Shown here: positions 1-5,296 of the stretch, in pieces
Position numbering within the stretch: the first letter of the stretch is position 1
Layout of the letters: each line of letters begins with the position of its first letter
Assembly: GCA_002404465.1 (NCBI GenBank)
Contig: DHJT01000079.1
Location: forward strand, 12,704 to 18,016
DNA: 5,313 nucleotides
Direction of reading: 5' to 3'
Source of the DNA: Sutterella sp. UBA4713
Lineage (GTDB): Bacteria > Pseudomonadota > Gammaproteobacteria > Burkholderiales > Burkholderiaceae_F
Notes under the pieces: model-generated
What the model was told of the DNA's origin: nothing
The model's input: only the letters and a program-made list of their open reading frames with translations
The model's database searches: none
Made by a program: the position numbers and the translations under genes

Positions 1-207
1 ACTTTTTTGGATAAACTGCAGGTGCTTTTATCCGGCAAAGGCTCTCCTGCCAAGCGTCGGCGGCAATTGGAAAATCGGCTTACGGCCGTTTTGGCTGTTG
101 CGACGCTTGCCTCTCTTTTTAGAGGCGCTTCGCTTCATGCAAAAATCGGTTCTGCCTTTTTTGCAGTCCTTGCCTGGCATGTATGGAAGCGCCGTCGTAC
201 TTTTTAA
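1..207 (+). CDS. Small basic membrane protein, unknown function (5' end outside window)
   Basis: The reading frame is open from the first base to the TAA at 205-207, so the gene probably begins upstream. A TTG at position 7 could be a start, but no ribosome binding site can be seen in the six bases before it. The visible part is about 68 residues. It has a strongly basic stretch (KRRRQLENR) near the beginning, then two hydrophobic segments (roughly LTAVLAVATLASLF and IGSAFFAVLAWHVW) separated by a short polar turn, and ends in a basic KRRRTF tail. This is the look of a small inner-membrane protein with positively charged cytoplasmic ends. The next gene starts 18 bp downstream on the same strand and also encodes a small membrane protein, so the two are probably co-transcribed. 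I do not recognise the family. The YqjD/YqjE/YqjK-type small membrane operons of proteobacteria are a loose comparison by layout only. Confidence 0.55.
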   Translation, partial: TFLDKLQVLLSGKGSPAKRRRQLENRLTAVLAVATLASLFRGASLHAKIGSAFFAVLAWHVWKRRRTF

Positions 208-225
208 GATACTCGGGAAAGACCC

Positions 226-591
226 ATGAAGTGGATGAAGACTCTGGTTCTTGTCATTGTGACAATTGCGGCGGCAAGCGTTCTTGTTGTTGCGGTCAGT
301 GCGGCGCTTTCGATGGCAGCTCTCTGTTTGATTGCGCTCTTAACGGCTTATGTCGTCAGCCCCGAAGATATCAAAGCCGTTTATCGGACCTTAAGCGGAA
401 AAATGGATACTTGGATTAAGAGCCTATCTGACATGACGCAGGCTCTGGCTGGGGCTATCCGTGAAGCTGCTGCGTTTGCCAGGGAAGCCTCTCAAGGTAC
501 TGCCGCTTCTGGGACGGCGGATGCCAAGACGCAGATGCCCGAACGGAAAAAAAGTGGGCGTACCAAGACCGGAGCTCAGGGAAGGTCCTGA
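226..591 (+). CDS. Small two-helix membrane protein with polar C-terminal tail, unknown function
   Basis: This is a 121-residue protein. Residues 7-45 are almost continuously hydrophobic, long enough for two transmembrane helices with a very short turn, or one long helix preceded by a signal-like segment. Residues 46-90 (from SPEDIK) look like an amphipathic helical region with regularly spaced charged and alanine residues. Residues 91-121 are a low-complexity tail rich in Gly, Ala, Thr, Lys and Arg that is probably disordered. The ATG at 226 has a weak purine-rich site (GGGAAAG, 215-221) only 4 nt upstream. An in-frame ATG at 235 would give MKTLVLV and a 118-residue protein, and the choice is not settled. 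It follows the preceding small membrane gene by 18 bp, suggesting one transcription unit. Its stop lies 48 bp from the convergent LysR gene, and I see no convincing terminator in that gap. Function is unknown, and no family motif was recognised. Confidence 0.6.
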   Translation: MKWMKTLVLVIVTIAAASVLVVAVSAALSMAALCLIALLTAYVVSPEDIKAVYRTLSGKMDTWIKSLSDMTQALAGAIREAAAFAREASQGTAASGTADAKTQMPERKKSGRTKTGAQGRS

Positions 592-639
592 GAAAGATCG
601 AAAATCGAGTAGTCCTGGTCGGGCCAAGTAATTTTCCGT

Positions 640-1614
640 TTATTGATTAAACATAATGCCGAATCGCCTGTGTATTTCTCGACGCTGATTTGCGTCGTGT
701 TCTTGACGTTGCTTGACGTACCAATCGATAAAAAGTTGCATGCGCTTTAGCCGCGAAGATGTGCGTGTTACGGCCGCATAGTTCTCCAAAACCGGAGGAT
801 GCCAAGTTTTAAATACGGGAACAAGTGTCCCTTCAATGAGTTCTTTGTAGCAATGGTGCAAGGGAATGTCCAGCGCAATTCCACCTCCTTCGATTACGGC
901 GGATTTGACTGAAAGAATATTGTTGAAGCGGATGACACTTTTCCAGTTAAAGCGCCGCCGATTACCTGCGTATTCTAAATATTCGACATGTTCTCGCTGG
1001 CGACCGCAGAATTCGATACCGGCAAAATTAATGAGTTCTTCCGGTGATTCGGGGGTACCGTGTTTGGCAATGTACCCCGGAGAGGCGCAAGAGATAAACG
1101 TTGCGGTTGAAACCCAGTATTCGACAAGGTGAGGAAAAGAAACCGGCCCATAGTAAAACATGATGTCCGTTTGCCCCATTAGGTAGTCTTCCGGCACATT
1201 GGCTGTCGTGACGTCGAAACTGATTCTCGGATACAACTTCTGAAATTCGATGATGTTCGGAACAATCTGCAGTTGCATAAAACCGGGCATGGCGCCCAGA
1301 CGGATGCGTCCTTCCGGCTTGTCCTCGATGATTTTCAAGCTACCGATTGTGCGTCTGAATTGCACTACGACGGGCATTAGGCGCTCTTTCAGATCCAAGG
1401 CAAACTGTGTTGCCCAGATGTTTTTGCCTTGACGTATGAGCAAAGGAACTCCGACATCGTCCTCAAGTTGAGCAATACGTCGAGAAAGAGAGCTTCGTTC
1501 CAAGCGGTGTTTATCTGCGACCTGGCTGATAGAGCCACAATCGAGCACCTCGAAAAAAAGCTCCCAGGTGGCCAAGTGCGAAAGTCTGTCCTGAAGTTGG
1601 TTAGATGGTTGCAT
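640..1614 (-). CDS. LysR-family transcriptional regulator
   Basis: This is a DNA-binding regulator of the LysR type, which usually acts as a tetramer and responds to a small-molecule co-inducer. From the ATG at 1614 it has 324 residues, a little longer than the usual 290-320. The N-terminal winged helix-turn-helix spans about residues 15-75, with the family pattern FFEVLDCGSISQVA and then the recognition-helix region SSLSRRIAQLEDDVGVPLL. A linker helix leads to the effector-binding domain (about 102-300), including the typical VIEGGGIALDIP segment near 240-251. The C-terminus carries a charged extension (KQRQEHDANQRREIHRR). A TTG at 1623 would add three residues, but GAG lies only 3 nt from that TTG and 12 nt from the ATG, so neither start has ideal ribosome-binding spacing. 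I prefer the ATG. It is divergent from the dcuC-creatininase operon, the usual arrangement for a LysR regulator and its target. The ligand is unknown. Confidence 0.93.
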   Translation of the reverse strand: MQPSNQLQDRLSHLATWELFFEVLDCGSISQVADKHRLERSSLSRRIAQLEDDVGVPLLIRQGKNIWATQFALDLKERLMPVVVQFRRTIGSLKIIEDKPEGRIRLGAMPGFMQLQIVPNIIEFQKLYPRISFDVTTANVPEDYLMGQTDIMFYYGPVSFPHLVEYWVSTATFISCASPGYIAKHGTPESPEELINFAGIEFCGRQREHVEYLEYAGNRRRFNWKSVIRFNNILSVKSAVIEGGGIALDIPLHHCYKELIEGTLVPVFKTWHPPVLENYAAVTRTSSRLKRMQLFIDWYVKQRQEHDANQRREIHRRFGIMFNQ

Positions 1615-1744
1615 CGTCGTCAAAAACTCTTTTGATCACTTTCGTACACACAGTTGCGTGAGAAAAAGGCACACCTGCGTTGCAATCGAAATTCTTTACG
1701 GAGTCAGTCTAAACGCGAGAGAGAAGACGGTCCAAATTTTCTTG

Positions 1745-1758
1745 CACGCTCTTGCGTG
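1745..1758. promoter_or_regulatory. Dyad in the divergent lysR/dcuC intergenic region, possible operator
   Basis: CACGC-TCTT-GCGTG is a perfect 5-bp inverted repeat with a 4-nt centre. The half-element TTGCGTG (1752-1758) occurs again at 1654-1660 nearer lysR, and the related TTGCACG lies at 1742-1748. Repeated half-sites at two places between a LysR regulator and its divergent neighbour are what an activation plus autoregulation site pair would look like. The dyad does not fit a clean T-N11-A LysR box, so assignment to this regulator is inference. Confidence 0.3.
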
Positions 1759-1765
1759 GATAAAT
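1757..1765 (+). promoter_or_regulatory. Weak candidate extended -10 element for dcuC
   Basis: TGG followed by ATAAAT resembles an extended -10 (TGn plus an A/T-rich hexamer matching TATAAT at only three positions). No good -35 lies 16-18 nt upstream. If real, transcription would start near 1771-1773, just before the anti-Shine-Dalgarno segment at 1782, giving a leader of about 80 nt. A poor -10/-35 pair is normal for a promoter needing a LysR activator. Confidence 0.25.
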
Positions 1766-1795
1766 AGCACGAAGAGAAAAAAATTCCTCCCTACA

Positions 1796-1809
1796 TTCCG
1801 ATTTCGGAA
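1796..1809 (+). promoter_or_regulatory. Palindrome TTCCGA-TT-TCGGAA in the dcuC leader, possible antiterminator or operator
   Basis: Perfect 6-bp inverted repeat with a 2-nt centre. As RNA it would need to open to a 4-nt or larger loop, leaving about five pairs. It uses the same CGGAA bases that form the left arm of the downstream T6-ended hairpin (1805-1822), so the two cannot form together. As DNA it could instead be a compact protein-binding site. Confidence 0.35.
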
Positions 1810-1828
1810 AAGCGAATTTCCGTTTTTT
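1805..1828 (+). terminator. Terminator-like hairpin in the dcuC leader (candidate attenuator)
   Basis: CGGAAA (1805-1810) pairs with TTTCCG (1817-1822) around the loop AGCGAA, followed directly by six T residues (1823-1828). The stem is short (6 bp, half A-T), so it would be a weak intrinsic terminator. It lies only 25 bp before the dcuC ATG and behind any promoter further upstream, so it is more likely an attenuator than the end of another transcript. The T run is itself followed by AT and six A residues, making a further A/T palindrome. Confidence 0.4.
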
Positions 1829-1840
1829 ATAAAAAACACA

Positions 1841-1846
1841 AGGAGG
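1841..1846 (+). promoter_or_regulatory. Shine-Dalgarno sequence of dcuC
   Basis: AGGAGG, a full consensus match, ends 6 nt before the ATG at 1853. It decides the start: the frame stays open back to 1658, but no comparable site precedes earlier start codons. It is also the target of the complementary segment at 1782-1790. Confidence 0.9.
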
Positions 1847-1852
1847 AATTAC

Positions 1853-3106
1853 ATGTTGATATGGCTTTCCTTGGCAATCGTTGTTTTAACGTTTGCCTTG
1901 ATTATTAAAAAATACGAGACGCGTCTCGTGCTTTCAATCTCAGGTCTTGCAATGGCTCTTTTAGGCGGTAACGTCGGATTTGCCGTTACAGAATTTGTTA
2001 AAACAATGACAGGTAGCGTCGTTCCGACTATTTGTACGGTGCTCGGGTTTTCGTACGTTATGGCCTATACGAAGTGCTCGGATCACTTAGTTGTATTTTT
2101 AACGAATTGTCTGAAAAAGGTACCGTTCGTCATTATCCCGGCAACGGTTGTCGTTACATGGCTTTTGAGTATTGCCCTTCCATCGGCAGCTGGAATCGCT
2201 GCGGCCGTCGGTGCCTTACTGATTCCGACGCTTTTGGCTATGGGAGTTAAACCTGCGATGGCCGCATCGGCCGTTTACCTCGGGACATGGGGAAATGTTA
2301 TTTCTCCTGGTATGGCGTTAAATCCGCTTTTGGCCGATATCGCTCAGTGCGATGTGATGACCGTGATTGCGCGAATTGTTCCCAGCTCTTTTATGGGGCT
2401 CGCAGCGGCGACGATTGCGTTAACGGCCATCTGTGCGATTTTCAAGGAAGGCGTGGGATCAACACGACCTTCAGGTAAGGAAGTGACAAGCCCGGACTTT
2501 CACGTCAATTACTTGTATGCTCTTATCCCCGTTATTCCGCTGGTTATTTTGATTCTCGGTTCAAAGCAGGTGGCTTTGATTCCCTATATCGGGGTCCCTG
2601 AATCGATGCTTATCGGAACGGTTCTCGGAATGATTGTCACGCGAACGAATTTTGCCGAGGCTGTCAAGAAATTCTTCAAAGGTACAGGTGACGGCTACTG
2701 TGATGTTATTGGTTTGATGTGTGCGGCGGCAATGTTTTGCGGTGGTATGAAGGTTATCGGATTAACGGGGTTCCTTGTCGAAGTGATGAAGAATTCGCAA
2801 GCACTCGCTCAGCTTACGGCAGCGGCAGGCCCCTTTGCGATGGCTATGGTTTCTGGGTCAGGAAATGCGGCCTCGCTTGCTTTTTACGGATCGGTTGTGC
2901 CGCATGCGCCAGCGATGGGATATGGGATTATCGAGCTCGGATCGGTTGCTCAGATTGCGGCCGGCCTCGGCCGCACGATGTCTCCTGTCGCAGCGGCGAC
3001 AATCATTTGTGCGAAGTTTGCCGGCATCAGTCCGATGGAAATCGCCAAGCGCAATGCCGTTCCGACACTCGCAGCGCTCGCAGTCATCACGTTGGTGTTA
3101 CTGTAA
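1853..3106 (+). CDS. dcuC: DcuC-family C4-dicarboxylate (anaerobic) carrier
   Basis: This is an inner-membrane secondary transporter of 417 residues, shorter than Escherichia coli DcuC (461). DcuC-type carriers move succinate, fumarate or related dicarboxylates, mainly in anaerobic fumarate metabolism. About 11-13 hydrophobic segments are visible, beginning at residue 2. The N-terminal layout (MLIWLSLAIVVL, then KKYETRLVLSISG) parallels the start of E. coli DcuC. Family-like signatures are the small-residue stretch PSAAGIAAAVGALLIP (110-125), SGSGNAAS (334-341), GLGRTMSPVAAA (371-382) and the closing GISPMEIAKRNAVP (391-404). It is followed after 13 bp by a creatininase-family gene, indicating an operon, and is divergent from a LysR regulator. 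The family assignment is strong, but the exact substrate is not readable. With an amidohydrolase partner it may carry a carboxylate other than succinate or fumarate. The leader has unusual RNA pairing potential (see 1782-1850). Confidence 0.88.
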   Translation: MLIWLSLAIVVLTFALIIKKYETRLVLSISGLAMALLGGNVGFAVTEFVKTMTGSVVPTICTVLGFSYVMAYTKCSDHLVVFLTNCLKKVPFVIIPATVVVTWLLSIALPSAAGIAAAVGALLIPTLLAMGVKPAMAASAVYLGTWGNVISPGMALNPLLADIAQCDVMTVIARIVPSSFMGLAAATIALTAICAIFKEGVGSTRPSGKEVTSPDFHVNYLYALIPVIPLVILILGSKQVALIPYIGVPESMLIGTVLGMIVTRTNFAEAVKKFFKGTGDGYCDVIGLMCAAAMFCGGMKVIGLTGFLVEVMKNSQALAQLTAAAGPFAMAMVSGSGNAASLAFYGSVVPHAPAMGYGIIELGSVAQIAAGLGRTMSPVAAATIICAKFAGISPMEIAKRNAVPTLAALAVITLVLL

Positions 3107-3108
3107 GT

Positions 3109-3114
3109 GGGAGG
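3109..3114 (+). promoter_or_regulatory. Shine-Dalgarno sequence of the creatininase-family gene
   Basis: GGGAGG lies 5 nt before the ATG at 3120 and starts just after the dcuC stop codon, so the gene is translated from its own site within a shared mRNA. It overrides longer in-frame extensions that run back inside dcuC. Confidence 0.85.
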
Positions 3115-3119
3115 ATGGC

Positions 3120-3908
3120 ATGTATTTGGCTCATATGTGTTGGCAGCAAGCAGGAAATGTGTTTAAAGCCCCCGAAACTGTTATCGTGATTCCTGTTGGC
3201 TCGACCGAACAGCACGGATGCATCGGTCCGCTTGGTACCGATTGGATGGTCCCGGAAGAATTTGCTCGGCGTATTGAAATGCAAAAGGGAGTGGTTGTGG
3301 CTCCGACCGTGTGTTACGGGGTAGCTCCACAGCATATCAACTTTCCAGGTACGGTCGATATCGGTCTGGAAACGATGATGATCCTGATTGAGAGGATGCT
3401 TCTTTGCTGGCATCGGCACGGGGCGCGACGCTTTGTGTTCATCAACGGACACGGAGGGAATGATCCTGCTTTTGATCGAGCAGGCCTGAAAATTTATCGT
3501 ATGGGGGGATTGGTCTCAGTCATCGACTGGTGGTCAATTGCGCCGCAACTCAATAAAGAGTGGGTGACCGGACACGGTGACGCCCAGGAGATTTCGGCGA
3601 TGATGGCTATTAAGCCAGAAATAATTCATCGCGAATTTTTAAAGGAAAATTTTGTTCCTCCGTTAACGCCTGAAGTCGTGCCCTTTCATATGAATCGAGC
3701 GCACTTTCGTGGCGCAACGGTTCGAATTGTGCGTGACGTTCTTGCAACGTGTTCGACAGGTGGTTTCGGTGGAAAGACTGCCGAGTGTGCTTCTGAACAA
3801 TGGGGTAAGGCCATGCTTGATGCGATGACGGACTGGATCGGTGCTTTTATCACGGAATTTCAAAAGACAGAGCTTCCGAAAGACAATCCCGAGATGTACT
3901 CCATTTAA
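3120..3908 (+). CDS. Creatininase-family metal-dependent amidohydrolase
   Basis: The protein has 262 residues, the usual length for the creatininase (creatinine amidohydrolase) family, whose members use two divalent metals to hydrolyse C-N or similar bonds in small molecules or peptides. Visible motifs are VIVIPVGSTEQHG (21-33), giving candidate ligands E30 and H32; PLGTD with D41; the conserved GVAPQHINFPGT (67-78); and INGHGGND (108-115) with H111. The later acidic segment, often HAGExETS in relatives, reads GHGDAQEIS (151-159), keeping H152, E157 and S159 but not the first Glu. No signal peptide is apparent, so it is probably cytoplasmic. It is co-transcribed with the DcuC-type carrier 13 bp upstream, which suggests that the carrier and enzyme share a substrate or product. 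The family also contains members acting on formamidopyrimidines, mycofactocin peptides and inositol-derived lactones, so creatinine itself should not be assumed. Confidence 0.87.
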   Translation: MYLAHMCWQQAGNVFKAPETVIVIPVGSTEQHGCIGPLGTDWMVPEEFARRIEMQKGVVVAPTVCYGVAPQHINFPGTVDIGLETMMILIERMLLCWHRHGARRFVFINGHGGNDPAFDRAGLKIYRMGGLVSVIDWWSIAPQLNKEWVTGHGDAQEISAMMAIKPEIIHREFLKENFVPPLTPEVVPFHMNRAHFRGATVRIVRDVLATCSTGGFGGKTAECASEQWGKAMLDAMTDWIGAFITEFQKTELPKDNPEMYSI

Positions 3909-3960
3909 TTTGTTATAGAACGCATTTATGGCGTTGTCGGGAGACAATCCCCTGCAGTTT

Positions 3961-3983
3961 CCTTTACATCGATAAAGGTTTTT
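3961..3983 (+). terminator. Weak intrinsic terminator candidate after the dcuC-creatininase operon
   Basis: CCTTTA (3961-3966) pairs with TAAAGG (3973-3978) around the loop CATCGA, followed by five T residues (3979-3983). The stem is short and A-T rich. Two other small overlapping stems lie between it and the stop codon: AACGC/GCGTT (3919-3935) and TTGTC/GACAA around GGGA (3934-3947). It would end the + strand operon, with the stronger hairpin at 3997-4029 as backup. Confidence 0.45.
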
Positions 3984-3996
3984 CAGAGAGGATAAA

Positions 3997-4029
3997 AAAA
4001 CCTGCCGGATTTACACCACGGCAGGTTTT
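3997..4029 (-). terminator. Bidirectional intrinsic terminator between convergent transcripts (mdh and dcuC operon)
   Basis: AAAACCTGCCG (3997-4007) and CGGCAGGTTTT (4019-4029) form a perfect 11-bp inverted repeat with an 11-nt loop. Read on the minus strand, 28 nt after the mdh stop, the GC core CCTGCCG/CGGCAGG is followed by seven T residues, a strong terminator. Read on the plus strand it is followed by four T residues and then C, so it can also stop the creatininase transcript. Confidence 0.88.
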
Positions 4030-4057
4030 CGAAACAGTACAAAAGCGATCGGACCGA

Positions 4058-5041
4058 TTAGATCAGATTCTTAACGAGTTCGGCTTCGTGCTTTAACTCG
4101 CCGACCGTAACGTCCAGTTTGCTCTGACTGAATTCGTCAAAGGGCAAATCCTTGACGATTTCATATCCGCCCTTGCCGTCGCAGATAACGGGCATACCGC
4201 AAACGATGCCTTCGGGAACGCCGTACGAACCGTCACTCGGGACACCCATGGAAACCCACTCGCCGTTCGTGCCGAGGAACCAATCGCGCATGTGGTCGAT
4301 GGCAGCCGAAGCAGCGGAAGCTGCTGAGCTTGCGCCACGAGCTTCGATGACGGCGGCACCGCGCTTGCCGATTGTCGGCAGATAGGTGTCACGATACCAG
4401 GCCTGGTCGATGCATTCGGTTGCCGGCTTGCCGTCGATGGTGGCAAAGCGGATGTCCGAGTACATGGAAGGCGCGTGGTTGCCCCAAACGCAAACTTTCT
4501 TAATCGAGCTGACGGGCTTGCCGGTCTTAGCCGCAAGCTGAGCGAGCGAACGGTTGTGGTCCAAACGCAGCATTGCCGAGAAACACTTGGGCGAGAGACT
4601 CGGAGCAGACTTCATGGCGATGTAGCAGTTCGTGTTGCAGGGGTTCCCGACAACAAGAACGTGGACATTGCGGCTGGCGACTTCGTCAAGAGCTTTGCCC
4701 TGGACAGTGAAGATTTCACCGTTCGCGGCAAGCAAATCCGCGCGTTCCATTCCCTTGGAGCGCGGACGAGAGCCGATGAGGAATGCCGCATCGGCATCTT
4801 TGAAGGCAACCTTCGGATCGGTTGTCAAAACCGTGCCGGCCAGTGTCGGGAAAGCGCAATCCATCAATTCCATTTCCAACCCGTTGAGTTTTTGCATGGA
4901 TTCGGGCGATTCACGCTCGAGAAGTTGCAAAATCACAGGCTGGTCCTTACCGAAAAGGTCGCCAGCGGCAATACGGAAGATAATGGCGTAGCCGATGTGT
5001 CCGGCAGCTCCTGTCACAGCAACACGAATGGGTGCTTTCAT
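4058..5041 (-). CDS. mdh: Malate dehydrogenase (NAD-dependent)
   Basis: The enzyme interconverts malate and oxaloacetate in the cytoplasm, serving the TCA cycle and, in anaerobes, the reductive branch to fumarate and succinate. The 327-residue length fits the longer MDH subgroup found in many Betaproteobacteria. The sequence shows the Rossmann loop GAAGHIGY (11-18, with H where Q is commoner), acidic E42 after the second strand favouring NAD, the substrate loop PRSKGMER with R94 and R100, the NPCNTN motif (133-138), D161 and R164 in LDHNR, and the catalytic histidine H189 in WGNHAPSMYSD. The Ala/Ser-rich ASSAASAASAAI segment (238-248) is typical of the subgroup. The ATG at 5041 has AGGAG (5050-5054) 8 nt upstream. 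It is convergent with the dcuC-creatininase operon and ends in a strong hairpin terminator, so it is probably a single-gene unit unless transcription enters from beyond the right edge. Confidence 0.97.
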   Translation of the reverse strand: MKAPIRVAVTGAAGHIGYAIIFRIAAGDLFGKDQPVILQLLERESPESMQKLNGLEMELMDCAFPTLAGTVLTTDPKVAFKDADAAFLIGSRPRSKGMERADLLAANGEIFTVQGKALDEVASRNVHVLVVGNPCNTNCYIAMKSAPSLSPKCFSAMLRLDHNRSLAQLAAKTGKPVSSIKKVCVWGNHAPSMYSDIRFATIDGKPATECIDQAWYRDTYLPTIGKRGAAVIEARGASSAASAASAAIDHMRDWFLGTNGEWVSMGVPSDGSYGVPEGIVCGMPVICDGKGGYEIVKDLPFDEFSQSKLDVTVGELKHEAELVKNLI

Positions 5042-5049
5042 TTTTATTA

Positions 5050-5054
5050 CTCCT
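5050..5054 (-). promoter_or_regulatory. Shine-Dalgarno sequence of mdh
   Basis: On the minus strand AGGAG is followed by 8 nt and the ATG at 5041. Good match and spacing confirm the start, which also agrees with the family N-terminus (short leader before the GAAG loop). Confidence 0.85.
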
Positions 5055-5265
5055 AATAGAACCGAAAATTGGCGACCGAGTCAACAAACACGACTCAATC
5101 GCAGACACTGTAAAAATACGTTCCGACGATTCATTCAATCGGTATGTATCCTAAGGTCGCTATTTTAGGGCCTTTAGGGCAAAGTAGAGATCGGATGAAA
5201 GTAAATTTTTGTTTCCTTTGACCGAACGTAAATGGGTTCCTTTGTTTTAAGGGGGGCGATAGAAA
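5055..5265 (-). promoter_or_regulatory. mdh upstream region, presumed promoter, no gene seen
   Basis: No convincing coding frame lies here. The stretch should hold the mdh promoter, but I could not pick a -35/-10 pair with confidence. The best -10-like word on the minus strand is TAAAAT (complement of 5162-5167), without a matching -35. Present are GAGTC/GACTC (5078-5082 and 5092-5096, 9-nt spacer), CGATT/AATCG (5127-5131 and 5137-5141, 5-nt spacer) and a tandem TTTAGGGC (5164-5171 and 5173-5180). Any of these could be an operator. Minus-strand transcription from the -10-like word would give a leader of over 100 nt. Confidence 0.4.
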
Positions 5266-5296
5266 AGGCTTTGTTTTCAAAGAAATAAAACAGCCT
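5266..5296 (-). terminator. Hairpin with short T run on the minus strand, possible terminator of a gene beyond the right edge
   Basis: On the minus strand AGGCT-GTTTT pairs with AAAAC-(AA)-AGCCT (ten pairs with a 2-nt bulge, 9-nt loop), followed by TTTTCT. It could end a minus-strand gene lying to the right of the window, or act as an attenuator ahead of mdh. A second, incompatible hairpin overlaps it (5274-5305). Confidence 0.4.

Larger units (their letters stand above)
1782..1850 (+). promoter_or_regulatory. dcuC leader: anti-Shine-Dalgarno segment able to pair with the ribosome binding site
   Basis: AATTCCTCC at 1782-1790 is the exact reverse complement of GGAGGAATT at 1842-1850, which contains the dcuC Shine-Dalgarno sequence. 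The nine uninterrupted pairs would close a 51-nt internal region that itself contains two alternative hairpins (1796-1809 and 1805-1822). In the RNA this stem would hide the ribosome binding site and lower translation of dcuC. Part of the same segment (AAATTC, 1781-1786) can also pair with GAATTT at 1814-1819, which would break the terminator-like hairpin and leave the binding site open. No known riboswitch class was recognised. The pairing is seen in the sequence, while the regulatory role is inferred. Confidence 0.45.

Noticed and set aside
592..639. Terminator between the small membrane genes and lysR
   Set aside because: Only 3-4 bp stems (for example TCGA-AAA-TCGA near 598-608) without T runs were found. 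Nothing there supports a terminator call.
1612..1623. TTG start at 1623 for the LysR gene
   Set aside because: It adds only three residues, and the nearest purine-rich element lies just 3 nt away. The ATG at 1614 is preferred, although the two cannot be separated firmly.
1658..1852. In-frame 65-codon N-terminal extension of dcuC from a GTG at 1658
   Set aside because: The ATG at 1853 has a full AGGAGG at ideal spacing and matches the DcuC family N-terminus. The extension is hydrophilic, lacks a binding site and runs through the paired leader elements.
2835..3119. Long N-terminal extension of the creatininase-family gene inside dcuC
   Set aside because: The extension overlaps dcuC in another frame, is Arg/Ser-rich as expected for an out-of-frame shadow, and the ATG at 3120 has GGGAGG 5 nt upstream with the family's normal length.
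4475..5056. 193-codon open frame on the plus strand opposite mdh
   Set aside because: It is fully antisense to an unmistakable mdh gene, has no recognisable domain, and long antisense frames are common opposite highly biased coding sequence.
5045..5084. TTGACT with TTCTAT 17 nt downstream as an mdh promoter (minus strand)
   Set aside because: The -10 matches consensus at only three positions, and the transcript would start at or within the Shine-Dalgarno sequence, leaving it unusable.
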